This document shows, one piece after another, positions 37,214 through 48,069 of a stretch of 48,069 nt of DNA (position 1 is its first letter; the number at the start of each line of letters is the position of its first letter). The DNA is from Ectocarpus siliculosus (lineage: Eukaryota > Sar > Phaeophyceae > Ectocarpales > Ectocarpaceae). A program made the translations under genes and the position numbers. A model generated the notes under the pieces. That model did not search any database, was not told the origin of the DNA, and worked only from the letters and a program-made list of their open reading frames with translations. Location: positions 3,414,491 through 3,462,559 of the forward strand of contig FN649741.1 of NCBI GenBank assembly GCA_000310025.1, read 5' to 3'.

Positions 37214-40200
37214 GGTTGCTGCGGGTGTTTGGCTGTGCGAGGTCCTCCTGTTCAGCCGCCGCCCTCTTTCCCTATTCCCTGTCGCCGCTGCTGCTGCTGC
37301 TGGCTGCTCTTGTCTTTCAGGCGCTGTCGTGGATTGGGTTTGGCGCGTTGACATGCATGGTGCAGAGCAGCGAAAGGTTACTATAATAGTAGTTGTCAAC
37401 AACTGAAGGAAGCCGAGGTGGCTCTTTGTTCGCCGTCCGAGACCTTTCATGGGGTAGGGTGGGGTGTTGTCATGGAGTTGCAGACTACGGACGAAAAACG
37501 TGCGTATCACATACTGCGTCCCTAGCCCCAAGAGTACGGTGTCACCCACTGCTCGCGCCCCCGCCGCCTGTCTGTGTGTCGTGTGCTGGTCGAGCTGCAG
37601 GGTTATACAGCGGTGCGACCGAAGGCATACACTTTGGGGGGGGGGCACGCATAACACTTCGAAGTACTTCCAATCCGTTGGGGAATACGCCTAGACAAGG
37701 TATATCAACAGCATGCAGCTGTAGTTTTGCGCCGCCCTCTCCCCACCCCCCATTCCTCCTGGCATTGTACTGGAACCAATATCATGGGCAGGCCGCCGGG
37801 TTCTGTTTTTAGAAGGGAGAGAGCAGGGAGAGCTGCTGACTGCTGACGGTGTGCCGACCGCTGTCTTTTCCCCACGGGCAAGAGCTGTTGGGCGGTATTG
37901 CAAAGGCCTGGGCAGAAGTAGCCGCAGTCATAATACCAACGTCCAAAGCCCCACGCCTGGCAAGCAAGGCATCAAAAGAGAAGTGGGGAGAGCTCATACT
38001 TCCGCCACGGCTGCTGCTGCAGCATCAGGTACTGATCAAAGTGACAGCAGGGGAGACCGTGCACACATTCAGAACTTTCAGGGAAACACGTGGGAAGACA
38101 CTCAAACTACAACCCGCTGGCTCACGTTCGAAGGAATGAAGCTGGCTGGAAACTAGCTGATCTCTCCACGTTGACGACGAAGTGGCTGGGACACGATAGG
38201 CCTCGCACAAGTGGAGAGGTTGTGCGGAATGTTCCCACCGCAACCGCGCAGCGCTCGCCGGGTTCGCCGGGGCTCCGTGACGTAAACGATGCAGCAGGGT
38301 TTTATATAAAATTGAGATTAGTGTTTTCTCGGGGAATGAAAAGGAGCTCCGTGGCAGTATCTTTCATCCCGCCGGGTACCCGGGGTGGAAAAGCGGCTAC
38401 AGACGACGTGACCCAGCACCGACGACTTCACGACTTTACCCACACCACGCTCCACGCTGTGTGTGCGTAATCTGAGAGCGAAGGAGACGGCCGAGGAGGG
38501 CGTAGGAAGACGAAGGATTGTGGTTTGCAAGCGGATTTGCTGATCCGGTGAGGATAGCACTAGAGACTTGGTGTGTCAACACGCACAAAATTTGTTGTCG
38601 CAGGTTAGACGACCGCCCAGCGCGATCCTTGCAGGCTATGTGGGGTGCCCGAAGTAGCAGGGAAGCAGGGAGGTTGCTGGTGTTTTGTGGGCGGGCACAA
38701 TTGGCCACAACTACTAGGCTAAATTGGACAGGCAAAGATATGGCAACTTCGATGCGGCAATGCAACCGGTTTTCCAACGTCCTATTGTGACTGACAGCAG
38801 TTGCGATGTGGCACGCCCCGCCAACAAATGTCCGGCTCTACTGCCCGCCTCTTTTCAAAATCAGCGAAGAAAAGCGTCCAGTTCCGGCGGTGCAGCGGCC
38901 CATCACACTGACTCTCTGATGTACGGCAGGATTTACACGGAAAGCAGCGCGTGTATGCCCATTGTTAAACGATTCGCCTTGCACATCCGTCTTCCTCTGA
39001 GTAACGTGCACACGCCTGTAGTACATGACTCTTTTTGTGCTACAAAGCAACGTTCCCACGAGGTACCTCTGTACATGCTGCTTCTTTTTATTTTGTAGTG
39101 CTGCTGCACACACGCGATGTTTCGATCTTCAGCAGTACATATATCAAATGAAACTTCTCTAAGGTGTATCTACTTCTCTTGTGTCCATTACTCCAGTACT
39201 CCTCTTCGGACTCTCCATGGCGAAGAAACGAGTATCCTCGGTGACAGGCTAAAATAGTGCACAAGATAGAGAAATTATCGCGTGAATTTACGTGCTGACT
39301 TCAGTGTCTTGACCCTCCTTCACAGCAGTAGTGCTGTAATTTGGGGACACAGCACGCAAATGCCTGGTTTACCGCGCCGTACTCGTCACGGTGCTCCGCT
39401 GCGTGCAACGCGCGTGTGAAACCTTGGTCTACCATGCTTGTGTGAGGTGGTACGCTGTGTGATGTGCTGCTGTGTGATGCCTGTGTGCCCCTCCTCGGCC
39501 TCTGACTTGGTGTACGTATCTCCCAAGCCGCGGGTCCCCTTGTCGGTAAAACAGTAACTACTGCTGTAGCTTTTAGTTGCTGAAAAAAATTGCTGACTTG
39601 GCTGCAGCATAGAAAGTGTCCCCTGTGAACTGAAAAAAATGCTGACTTGGCTTCAGTATTGAAAGTGTACCTAGTGCATTTGGGGACACGTTCCATACTG
39701 AAGCCAAGTCAGCCTTCGTCCCTCGGGACTGTAAAGCCTCGCCCAATGGCGGGCGCGATTTTTCCTGGATCCATAACCTGTAACTAACTGCGTACATTTT
39801 CGAAGCACTTGCTCGCCAGGCACCACACCCGTCTATTTAATTCATCACTAAGGGTACATTATGCGGGCATATGTATGAAGACACTGCAGCGGAATGGCGG
39901 TAGAACCCCCAGGGTCAACTCTTGGAGGCCGAGCTCAAAGACGATGTGTACACGATTTTGGTATTTTTCAAGTCCAGCAGCAGATGGCAATGGACGTTTA
40001 TGTGGCTATCCTCGTACCCCTTTGCGAAGCCGGCGGGGAGAGTGCCCGTCGTTTGGGGCTCCATGTATCCACAGGCCTGGCCAGCTCCTCCCTCCGCCAA
40101 ACCGCGAGGGTGCGTGTGTCTGAGAGAGAGAACCTTCGGAGAAAATGTAGCGGAACGTGCCACAGCGAGGCGAAAGCATGCTCGATCCATGACAGACGAT

Positions 40201-40966
40201 GTCTCCACGTACCCCTGCTGGGTCGGGGGAGCTCGTCTCCGTCCGTATATGCGCCAACCAGGTCGCCGCCCTTGCGCACCCAAGCATTTAAACGATGCGG
40301 GGGTGTTGTCGGGCAGTACGCACGACCCCGATTGTACAATTTAGCAACGTAGACTTGGCAGCACCTTCGATCAAGATAAGGGATGTGGGTAGGGCTTTTG
40401 TGCTTTGCGGAAAGAAGATGAGACGCGTTTGTGATTTGTGATCAGTTAGATAGCTGCGTACGCCGGCGATGAAGGAAACAAGGGAAGACAGCCAGTAGTG
40501 AGGCAACGGCGTGGGCCACGCCTCGGCACCAAAACATGATCGTGGGAGAGTTAGGCATTCTTAGAACATGCGTGAGCAAACAGTTGTAGAACCTTCCGGC
40601 AGAAGCAGTAGCAGTGGGTGGCTCCTACGGGGTGCTGGCAGCGTGAGACGGGCTGGAGCAGCGGCATGCCCAGGGGAGGGGCTCGACCTTGCGCGCCCCT
40701 ACCACACGTGGCCTGTGCCAGTACTCTCCGGCTGTTGCGGAACCGTGCTTGATATTTTTTGTCCGAAATTCCGATTCGACTGGGCGACAAAAGCTCAGTT
40801 TTTCGTTCTGCTGTATAAATCGGAAAGTAACCGGTTGTTCCTCTTGTCCTCTTTTTGGCGTCCCCTCCCCCTCCCCCAGCAAGCCGGAGAGAACCAGCGG
40901 CACGAGGACGAGCACCAGAGGAATTCGGAGCGAACGGAAAATCAGAACAAGGACAAGGAAAATAAA
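37214..40966. other. intergenic, divergent between V-ATPase E and the ankyrin-HDAC gene
   Basis: The two flanking genes are transcribed away from each other, so both promoters lie here. I see no clear TATA element and no supported exon. Frames at 39894-40352 overlap on several strands and have no match. The hairpin repeat at 39590-39713 is the only structured feature noted. Confidence 0.55.
39590..39713. repeat. direct plus inverted repeat with a perfect 19-bp stem
   Basis: GCTGACTTGGCTTCAGTAT at 39641-39659 is perfectly inverted at 39695-39713, leaving a 35-base loop. A diverged direct copy (TTGCTGACTTGGCTGCAGCA, then AGAAAGTGT) lies at about 39590-39620. GTGTCCCC (39617-39624) and GGGGACAC (39682-39689) can also pair. 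It could be the remnant of a small inverted-repeat element or a transcribed hairpin. Confidence 0.8.
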
Positions 40967-43900
40967 ATGAGCTCCTCCTCGGATGAAGACTTCCGGTCCT
41001 ACCACAGGCCCTATCCCCTGCACGATGCCGCGGAGGCGGGGGACATGGAAACCCTCACTCAGATCCTGAGGCCGAGGCAGCCCAAGAAACCTGCCAGCAT
41101 AAGCTCGGCAGCGGGAGGGGGGGAAGGAGAGGCCGCGGCCGGAGGGGACGGGCGGGGGGGCGTTGCTCCTATGGACGAGGAAGGGGACGCTGCGGCGGCC
41201 GCGGGAACAGGGGGTGGTGAGGCCGACGGCGGTGCTGGAAAGGCAAGGGTGTCATCAAATTGGCGTGGAGGGAGGAGGGGGGGGGTAGTCATGTTTTGCA
41301 TGCCTCAGGTGTTGGACCCTTGACCGTGGGGATAAAGAGGAGAGAGATTTGTTTCCGCGTAGGGCGAGAGGCGCATGTGCCCGTACGGGATTACACCGCA
41401 TCTCGGGGCGTCCTAACAACTGCTTTGTTGTGTCAAGTACAATAGGCAGTATCGATCGATACCAGGACAAGAAGCGGTCAACAACTTAAGAGCGCAATAA
41501 ATAGGCCACGCGTACATTGATGGTACAATTGCACTTGACAACGCACTCCACAAGGCGAAACGCGCAATTCAACAACAACAGCAGTTACAACCACACGAAC
41601 TTCAACAGGCTGAAGCAGAAGGCATCGAAAACAACAGCCATCGGCATCCGGCGGGAGGGGGCGATGATGAGTCTAGCGACGACGACGACGACGACGACGA
41701 GCTCGGCGGTTTCAGGCCTCCGTCGGTGGACTTGGAGGAGAGGGACCACGAGGGCTGCACCCCGCTGCACGTGGCCCTGACGGCGAAGAACCTGGACGCC
41801 GCGCGGCTGCTGCTGGAGTGCGGCGCGGGCACGACGAGGAGGCTGGAGGGGTCGACGCCGGCGCACGTCGCCCTCAGCGTGGCGTCGGTGGGAAGGCACC
41901 GCGGGTTCGCCAACGCGTGAGTGGTGGTAGTGTGCGGTTGTTGCCACGAGTGGCCGCGTCCCCGGAAGGCCGTCGACAGACCCTTGGTTCCCAGAATCGC
42001 GGGGGGCACTTATGCGTAGCCCGTGACCTATGAGGGGGTTAGGGAGAGTTGTGGGTTTCAGGTGGAGGTGCTTGTACGACCTGTACTGTCGTGGAGTAGA
42101 CGCGACAAGGGAGTGGAGGTAGTAGTAGTGGCGGCTTGGGGGGGGTATTCTAGCAAATGCGGTTTCCGCACCCACAGCATGCCACGAAAACGAGACGATA
42201 GATGTTGTTGCGCCAGCCTCTAGCCGTGTGGATGTCTCTGCCCTTTTATGCGACCCATGGAGAGAGAGAAGGAGTAGTATATAGCACCCGCCGTTTACAG
42301 CAGTGCCCTTTTCGATCAAGCGCAGGAGGATCACACCCAGGCAAGCAGCGGCCCCCTCCTGCCCGTGTGGTATACGCCTGTCTGCCGTCACTACTTGTAC
42401 TGCCTCCGCTTATCAACTGACACAACGGCTCTCCGCAGCCCCCTCTACAGTATACCCACCGCCACCCGCAACGAGTGACGAAACAGTACGCAGGAGCGAC
42501 TCACTCGAGTTACGTGTAAAATATTCCTAACCGACGCCCGTGAATTGTCGCAGCGCGCTCAAGCTGCTGCTGGAGTACCACCACGACGTGTCTGTCAAGG
42601 ACGACAGGGGTCAGACCCTGCTCCACCTGGCGGCGTCGTTCGGCCTGGACGATGCCATGGCGACCCTGCTGGAGGCCCCGAGGGGCAGGGAGCTCATGGA
42701 CTCCAAGGAGCGTCTCAGCTGCCGGTGTGTAAGGGACTTGTGTACTCGTGTGAACGCCATGCCTCAGGCGGTATCCCTGCAATGTCGGCCCAGGCTACGG
42801 ATTTCACGAAGATGAACCAGAACCTCGCCGTCGTCCTTGTGTTTTTTCTGTCGGTATGTAGTACACGGGTGGTGCTTCTTTTTTGTTTTTGCGCTGCAGC
42901 TGCCGCTTGCTTTCCTCGTTGTTCCGTTGTGCTCGTTTCTTTTTTGTTTTTGGTCATGAGATTTTTGTTCTGAAGGTCGGTCTGTTGCACCTTTCGGTAC
43001 AGCAGGTGGTACGTGCGTTCGGGTTTTGGCGTTTGCCGTGGGTGTTGGTGTTGGTCGTGCCTGCCTTCGTTCCCAGGCAGTTTGTACCGCCTTGCTCGCC
43101 TTCCTGCCTTTCCCACCGGCCAAGAAGAAAAAGAAATGAAATGACTTTTTCTCAAAAGGGCAGGGGGTTTTCAGACTCACGGGATTCTTCGACAATATTT
43201 TCCCGGGACAGTTGGGACCACTTCCTCCCTCTAACAACCCTATCCCCGCCCTCCACACGCCTCGCATTCGTTCCATTTTCTGCAGCACAGATGCCAAGGT
43301 CTAAAAGACTGCGTTATGCTACACATTCACACGCGCGGGGCCGTGTATAATTGATGACAAAGAGGTACCACTAGACCCGCATCACTTTTGACGTGCTGCT
43401 GCACCTAACGGCGTCGAACGGGTGTGAGGTTCTGTCGCCGCCCCCAAGTGTTTCAGCGCGTTCTTGGCGATGTATAACCTCCCCCCGCCCCGCTCCCGCC
43501 TTCCCCCCCCCCGCTGGTGCCAACAGGCCTTTGCACCTCGCGGCGCTCGCGGGGCACGTAGGGGCTACCCGTGCGCTTATCTCGGCGGGCTGCGACGCCT
43601 CCTTCACGAACCTGCACGGCAACACGGCGCTCCACCTGGCCTGCAGCAAAGCTCGCTGGGGGGTTGCTAGGTTCGTCGTTGTGGGTCGTTGACGTTTGGC
43701 AGGTGGTGGTAGTGATAGTTGTTGGTTTCATCGCTGACGGCGGCGGCGGCGGTGGTGGTGGTAGTAGTACCGTTGATGGGGTTGGCGTCTTTGTTGGGGG
43801 GGGATTGGTTAAATCTCCGGAGGCTTGGAAGGCGGGCGTTCTTGTTGAAGACTTGACGCGCCTTTTGTTGCGGTCTTCCAGCAACAGCCGCGGTCGTGCT

Positions 43901-46900
43901 TGGCTCTCTCGTTTCAGCGCTTCAGATTTTGATGTCCCTCCTCATCCTGCTTGTTCTGCTGCTTGCTGCTGCTGCCGCTTGCTGCTGCTGCTCCGCCACG
44001 CGTGATGGAAAAATCGGGCACCTCGAAATCCACCCCATCTATCTACCATCGATCGATGTATTCAAGGGTGCTCCTGGAGGACGGGAAGGCGAGCGTGGTA
44101 GCGTGCAACAAGAACAAGCAGACGCCCGCCGCGGTGGCGTTGAAACAGGTGAGACGACCGGCCTAGCGTGTGGCAAGCCCTACGGCGTGTGGTAGTCTCT
44201 GTCTGGCTTTTGTGTGCCTACTGTACGGTGGCAAATGTGGTCGTCTCTTTTTTGTATGTTGGCAATTTTGTTCTGTGGCTGTCGTTTCCTGGTATTGTGG
44301 CGGGGGTAGGCGGGGAGGGTGCCGTCTTTGTTATGGCGCCGTTGCGGTTGTTGCTGTTTTCTTTGGTGATACTGTACTTGCTGTTCGAGCGACACGTGTC
44401 CACTGTGGTGTTGTTGTTGTTGTTGTCTTCACACATGAAATGTTTGTGCTGACCACTGCCCCGATTGCAACAATGCCATGCTTTGCGAAAAAATGTGTTC
44501 CCTCCGTCGACTCAGGGGCTAAGAATCCCGGACACACTTCCGGAGCTTCACGAAGCGGCAGCAACAGCAACAGCAACAATCGGTAACGACGACAGCACCA
44601 ACGGCACTACTGCCAACCCAGAACAAGAGCGGGGCTCCTCCTCCTCCTCCTCCTCTTCCAACAGGGGCAAGGTCAAGAAGAAGGCCAAGTGGGAGTTCCC
44701 GGTGGCGGGAGGGTCGGGGAGAGGGGATGACACTGCCGCCGCCGCCGCCGCCGCCGGGAATGCCGTCGGTAACGGAGGCATTCGGCAGGCGGGAGCGGGA
44801 GCGGGGGACGGGGACGTTGCGGGTAACGGCGGCGTGGGAGCGGCAGCAGGTGGTGGTGGTGGTGGTGGTGGTGGTGGTGGTGCAGCAGGAGCACCCAAGA
44901 CGAGGACGGCGGTGTTGCACCACCCCCTGTGCCTGCAGCACCACTCGTGCCCGCCGATAAGGAGGTGGGGGGCGGACCCCCCGCCGGAGAATGTGAAACG
45001 CCTGGAGGTCATCTACAACGAGGTACAGTATGCATGTTGGTATTTTGTATTTTGCTGTGCTGTGCAGGGGGGGGGGGAGTCGTTGACCGTGTACGCTGCG
45101 GCCGTGCGTTCCACATGTGAGGGGTGGTGTTGTGACCGCAGCATGCCGTGCGGACGCGGAATGTCGCTTCTACCCATCGGACCATCCACAGGTGTGCCAC
45201 ACCTACCGAGTCCACCAAAATCGCGATACACACGTGCCGCCATTTTCGCTCCGTCTGTGGCGTTTTTCAGTTTCTTTTTCCTATTTTGGCGTACGTACTG
45301 CAGTTCATGCTCAGTTGCGAGCTAGGACTGGTTGAGTGAGTCGGTCAGTGCTGATGGCGTTTCCGCCTTCCTCTTGGGGTGGTTGTGACGTTGGTCTTTG
45401 GCGTGTCCACGGCCACCGCGTCAACCACCGCCTCTCTTGCCTTGTGCGCGGCGGCGGCGGCGGCGGCGGCAGGATTCGGGGGTGCTGCGCGCTGATGAAT
45501 TTTCTGGGTTGGAGTGGGACAGCAACCCCAGCAGGGCAGAGCTGGTGGACGTGCTGCGGGTGCACGACTTCAACTACGTCGAGAAGCTGGGTGAGTGATC
45601 TTTTTGTGGGTGGGTGTGTGAGTGTCGTTGTATGGTGTCGTCGTGTTGTGTAGCGTCGGCCGCGATAACCCGGCTGGCCAATGCAAAACACGCCAGTCTT
45701 ACAGGGAGATCAATAACGCGATCGGTAGCGAAAAGGAAAAATTGCTTCGTGGATCTTTTGTTTGATCTTATCTTGTTCTTTGGTTGTGCTGCTCGTGTTG
45801 ATTTTTTTGTTAAGAGTGAGTATCGACGGCGCCGTAGGTAAGTTGGGCCTGGCGGCAGTGAGGCATGTTTTTTTGCGTTTGTTTTCCCTTTGTTGATGCT
45901 GACGTGTCTCCCCCTCCGTGACCCTTGGTGAGCCATCGACACCACTTGCAAGGAAGCTTCGACAATTGTTCCCCTGTCCCTGTTTTATGTGTTCTGTTAC
46001 TGGGTGCCGTGGGAGAAAAAAACGGTGGTCCGTGTCATAGAGGAAGATATGCATGGTCAATGGCCACAACGACTAAATATCAATACCGCAAATCAAGCGA
46101 CAACCATTGAGTACTGACCCCCCCTCCCACGCATTGGTGTGTAGGAGCATGTTCGTGTTCCTCTCTCGCTCTGCTCACAACTTTCAAATGGGGGAAAACG
46201 ACACAACAGGGTATACCCTGGTCGAAAAGCGACACACCTGGGTACACAGTCATTAACAGCAGTAAATGCATTCATATGATTGGTCAGCGCCCAATTTCAC
46301 CCCGGTACGTCCGAAAAGGAGCAGGGTATACCCTGCTGTGTCTACTTTTCTCACCAACTGTACCCTGTTTTCGGAAGTGTACCCTGACCTGACGGGAAAT
46401 AAGACCCATTCATCAATCATTTCCCCCGCAGGAATCTTCCCAACTCCTTTTCCTCTCCAACCATGGGGTACCAAACGGCGAATCTTCCCACCCAATAACA
46501 ACCATGGCAACGCGGCAGGAATCAGTTTCCGCCCCTGCCAAACAACACCAACCATTATTACCTCTTCCGCTCTAAATCAACAATGGCCGGGCACTACCCC
46601 AGCACAGCAGTTGTTCCGTTTGGAAACATGCACACGCGCACAATACCCCGTGCACCACTGCTTGCTGCAGTCTAATATATCTATATGCGACATGCACGGG
46701 TCACGCTACGAAAGCGAGACCGATCCAGCATGGTTGACATGCACATATATATATTTATGCATGTATGTCCACAGCACTACACGGGTAACGTTGGGCGCCG
46801 CCACTCCCTCCTGCCTGTGCCGTGTGTGCGTGGGTGTGTTGTCTGTTGTGTCTCAATTGCGATGTGTTTCTTGCTTGAACTACTACTACTGCTGTAACAA

Positions 46901-48069
46901 CAGCAGCGGTCGCGCTTACCAGCCGACCAAGCCGACCAACCAATCAATGTATGTAGTAACAAGACGTCAGGCTTCAGCGGGATGAGCCGATGAAATACAC
47001 CGCGAGCACAGGGAGGGTGATTGAGTTGGACGACACAGTCCTGCTGCCAGAGTTGTTAGCACTCGCTCCTCCTTCCATGATTGATGTCAAGGGCGTGTCT
47101 GTGTGTGGTGTTGCTGCCTCTCTCCTCCGCCCGCTCAGCGCAGCGCCACACATCATGGGCACATACATGCATATATATGCATGTCAACCATGCTGGATTG
47201 GTCTCGCTTTCGTAGCGTGACCCGTGCATGTCGCATATAGATATATTAGACTGCAGCAAGCAGTGGTGCACGGGGTATTGTACACGTACGTGTGTGCATG
47301 TTGCCAAACGGAACAACTGCTGTGCTGGGGTAGTGCCCGCCCATTGTTGATTTAGAGCGGAAGAGGTAATAATGGTTGGTGTTGTTTGGCAGGGGCGGAA
47401 ACTGATTCCTGCCGCGTTGCCATGGTTGTTGTTGGGTGGGAAGATTCGCCGTTTGGTACCCCATGGTTGGAGAGGAAAAGGAGTTGGGAAGATTCCTGCG
47501 GGGGAAATGATTGATGAATGGGTCTTATTTCCCGTCAGGTCAGGGTACACTTCCGAAAACAGGGTACAGTTGGTGAGAAAAGTAGACACAGCAGGGTATA
47601 CCCTGCGCCTTTTCGGACGTACCGGGGTGAAATTGGGCGCTGACCAATCATATGAATGCATTTTCTGCTGTTAATGACTGTGTACCCAGGTGTGTCGCTT
47701 TTCGACCAGGGTATCCCCTGCTGTGTCGTTTTCCCTTCAAATGGCCACCCCTGTCCTCTCGAGGGCGCGTGGTCAATCGTCTAAACCGCATGCAATACAT
47801 GAGTAGTGGTGCAACGACTACGGCATGCGCGACTACGAGTACCCCCCCCCCCCCCCCCCGGTGTTCGCCGTCGGGGTTGGGTTGTCGTCGCTTGGGAGCG
47901 ACGTTGTAAAACAAGCCGCCCCCCCTGGTGTTTGCCATCGGGATTGGGTTTTCGTCCGCTTGGCAACGACGTTGTAAAAGAAGCCAATTCACTTCGTGAA
48001 CTCGGCAACCAGGTTACCGTTTTTGTTTTACCTCTGATTTTTTTTTAGGCGTGAACGGAAAAGAGGGAC
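40967..48069 (+). CDS. ankyrin-repeat / histone-deacetylase fusion protein (3' end off window)
   Basis: Proposed exons, all phase-consistent: 40967-41248, 41609-41916, 42554-42724, 43527-43670, 44067-44148, 44516-45022, 45473-45590, 48049 to the edge. The start ATG follows AAATAA and opens SSSSDEDF. About seven ankyrin units follow: YPLHDAAEAGDMETLTQIL; GCTPLHVALTAKNLDAARLL; GSTPAHVALSVAS; GQTLLHLAASFGLDDAMATL; RPLHLAALAGHVGATRALI; GNTALHLACSKARWGVARVL; QTPAAVALKQ. Several are split by introns at matching positions. After a Ser/Lys/Gly/Ala linker comes the N-terminal part of an HDAC (arginase/deacetylase) fold: AVLHHPLCLQHH, PPENVKRLEVIYNE (the PE..KR.E.I signature) and, in the next exon, LVDVLRVHDFNYVEKL (the RVH...Y helix). 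The catalytic His/Asp residues would lie beyond the window. HDACs remove acetyl groups from lysines, and ankyrin units would supply partner binding. The ends of exon 1 and the start of exon 2 are the least certain joins. Intron 7 (2458 bp) contains the Mutator-like element. Confidence 0.85.
44853..44881 (+). repeat. (GGT)n run encoding poly-Gly in the ankyrin-HDAC linker
   Basis: A pure GGT run within exon 6, between the ankyrin units and the deacetylase fold. Confidence 0.9.
46192..47735. mobile_element. non-autonomous Mutator-like fold-back element with 9-bp target duplication
   Basis: Ends are GGGAAAACGACACA and its inverse. A perfect 9-bp direct repeat TTCAAATGG flanks the element (46183-46191 and 47736-47744). 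The arms (about 46192-46772 and 47160-47735) are inverted copies of each other with few differences. Both read the same roughly 170-residue open frame in opposite directions, a by-product of arm identity. The CAGGGTATACCCTG palindrome occurs at 46207, 46322 and 47592, with a one-base variant at 47707. The centre of about 390 bp carries no transposase. Long terminal inverted repeats with 9-bp target duplications are the known hallmark of Mutator-like elements, and the small size marks it as non-autonomous. The close match of the arms suggests a fairly recent insertion. Confidence 0.88.
46990..47220 (+). other. short open frame in the centre of the fold-back element
   Basis: It begins ATGAAATACACC and reads MKYTASTGRVIELDD, then LLPELLALAPPSMIDVKG, before running into the right arm. 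The first 50 or so residues come from the unique centre and have protein-like composition. No family is recognised. It may be a captured host fragment or chance. Confidence 0.3.
47813..47859 (+). repeat. third copy of the DYGM-type repeat with C-tract
   Basis: AACGACTACGGCATGCGCGA, then CTACGAGTAC and about 18 C, is the reverse complement of the units in V-ATPase E intron 3, differing at only a few bases over about 30. It reads NDYGMRDYEY followed by Pro on the plus strand, within intron 7 of the ankyrin-HDAC gene. Confidence 0.75.
47860..47987. repeat. tandem repeat, two units of about 60-67 bp
   Basis: Units start at 47860 (GGTGTTCGCCGTCGGGGTTG) and 47927 (GGTGTTTGCCATCGGGATTG), and each ends with ACGTTGTAAAA.AAGCC. 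Together with the DYGM-type motif it fills most of the interval between the fold-back element and the last exon. Confidence 0.85.

Noticed and set aside
46266-46985. 239-residue plus-strand open frame, and its near twin on the minus strand at 47056-47661
   Set aside because: Both are translations of the two inverted arms of the fold-back element, with no start context or family match. Their similarity reflects arm identity, not two genes.
1-48069. CRISPR arrays, prokaryotic operons, tRNA or rRNA genes
   Set aside because: The window is eukaryotic with spliced genes. No regularly spaced repeats, ribosomal sequence or convincing tRNA cloverleaf was seen by eye, although small RNA genes could be missed without a covariance search.

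Overview
This is a nuclear eukaryotic window, most likely from a brown alga or a close stramenopile. The reasons are GC-rich, intron-rich genes with clear GT-AG junctions, long introns, many in-frame homopeptide tracts (Glu, Gly, Ala, Gln, Ser), abundant CT/GA microsatellites and G/C homopolymers, and two 100-N scaffold gaps. An Ectocarpus-like genome is my best guess. That is an inference from style, not from a marker gene. Every exon join below was worked out by hand from splice motifs, reading phase and family similarity.

Layout. (1) 202-4323 (+): CLP1, the RNA 5'-kinase / pre-mRNA cleavage factor subunit, with its N-terminal exon(s) off the left edge. (2) 6238-about 10245 (+): a large low-complexity protein with a PDZ-like domain and a pure (GAA)n poly-Glu tract. 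(3) 13585-18376 (-): a PH-MORN-RING protein in five visible exons whose phases all agree. (4) 22611-25109 (-): a PX-domain protein with coiled-coil-like and acidic segments. (5) 28473-30928 (+): a tentative basic, Ser/Ala/Gly-rich protein of unknown function. (6) 33058-37213 (-): a complete five-exon V-type ATPase subunit E of 223 residues. (7) 40967 to the right edge (+): an ankyrin-repeat protein that runs into the start of a histone deacetylase (HDAC) fold, cut off by the window end.

The clearest mobile element is a 1544-bp fold-back element at 46192-47735. It has arms of about 580 bp, a short unique centre and a perfect 9-bp target duplication (TTCAAATGG), which fits a non-autonomous Mutator-like element. 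It sits in the sense-strand intron that separates the first HDAC exon from the next one at the window edge. Other repeats are a 3-unit tandem at 5048-5260, a diverged duplication at 20157-20572, a 19-bp perfect hairpin at 39641-39713, a G-tract repeat at 34.1 kb and 47.8 kb that reads as a conserved DYGM.DYEY-like peptide in three places, and a partial copy at 22.2-22.3 kb of an exon/intron boundary of the RING gene.

The genes do not form a functional cluster. They are housekeeping genes (CLP1, V-ATPase E) interspersed with multi-domain signalling or chromatin proteins. The most notable content is the domain fusions (ANK-HDAC, PH-MORN-RING) and the intronic Mutator-like element.
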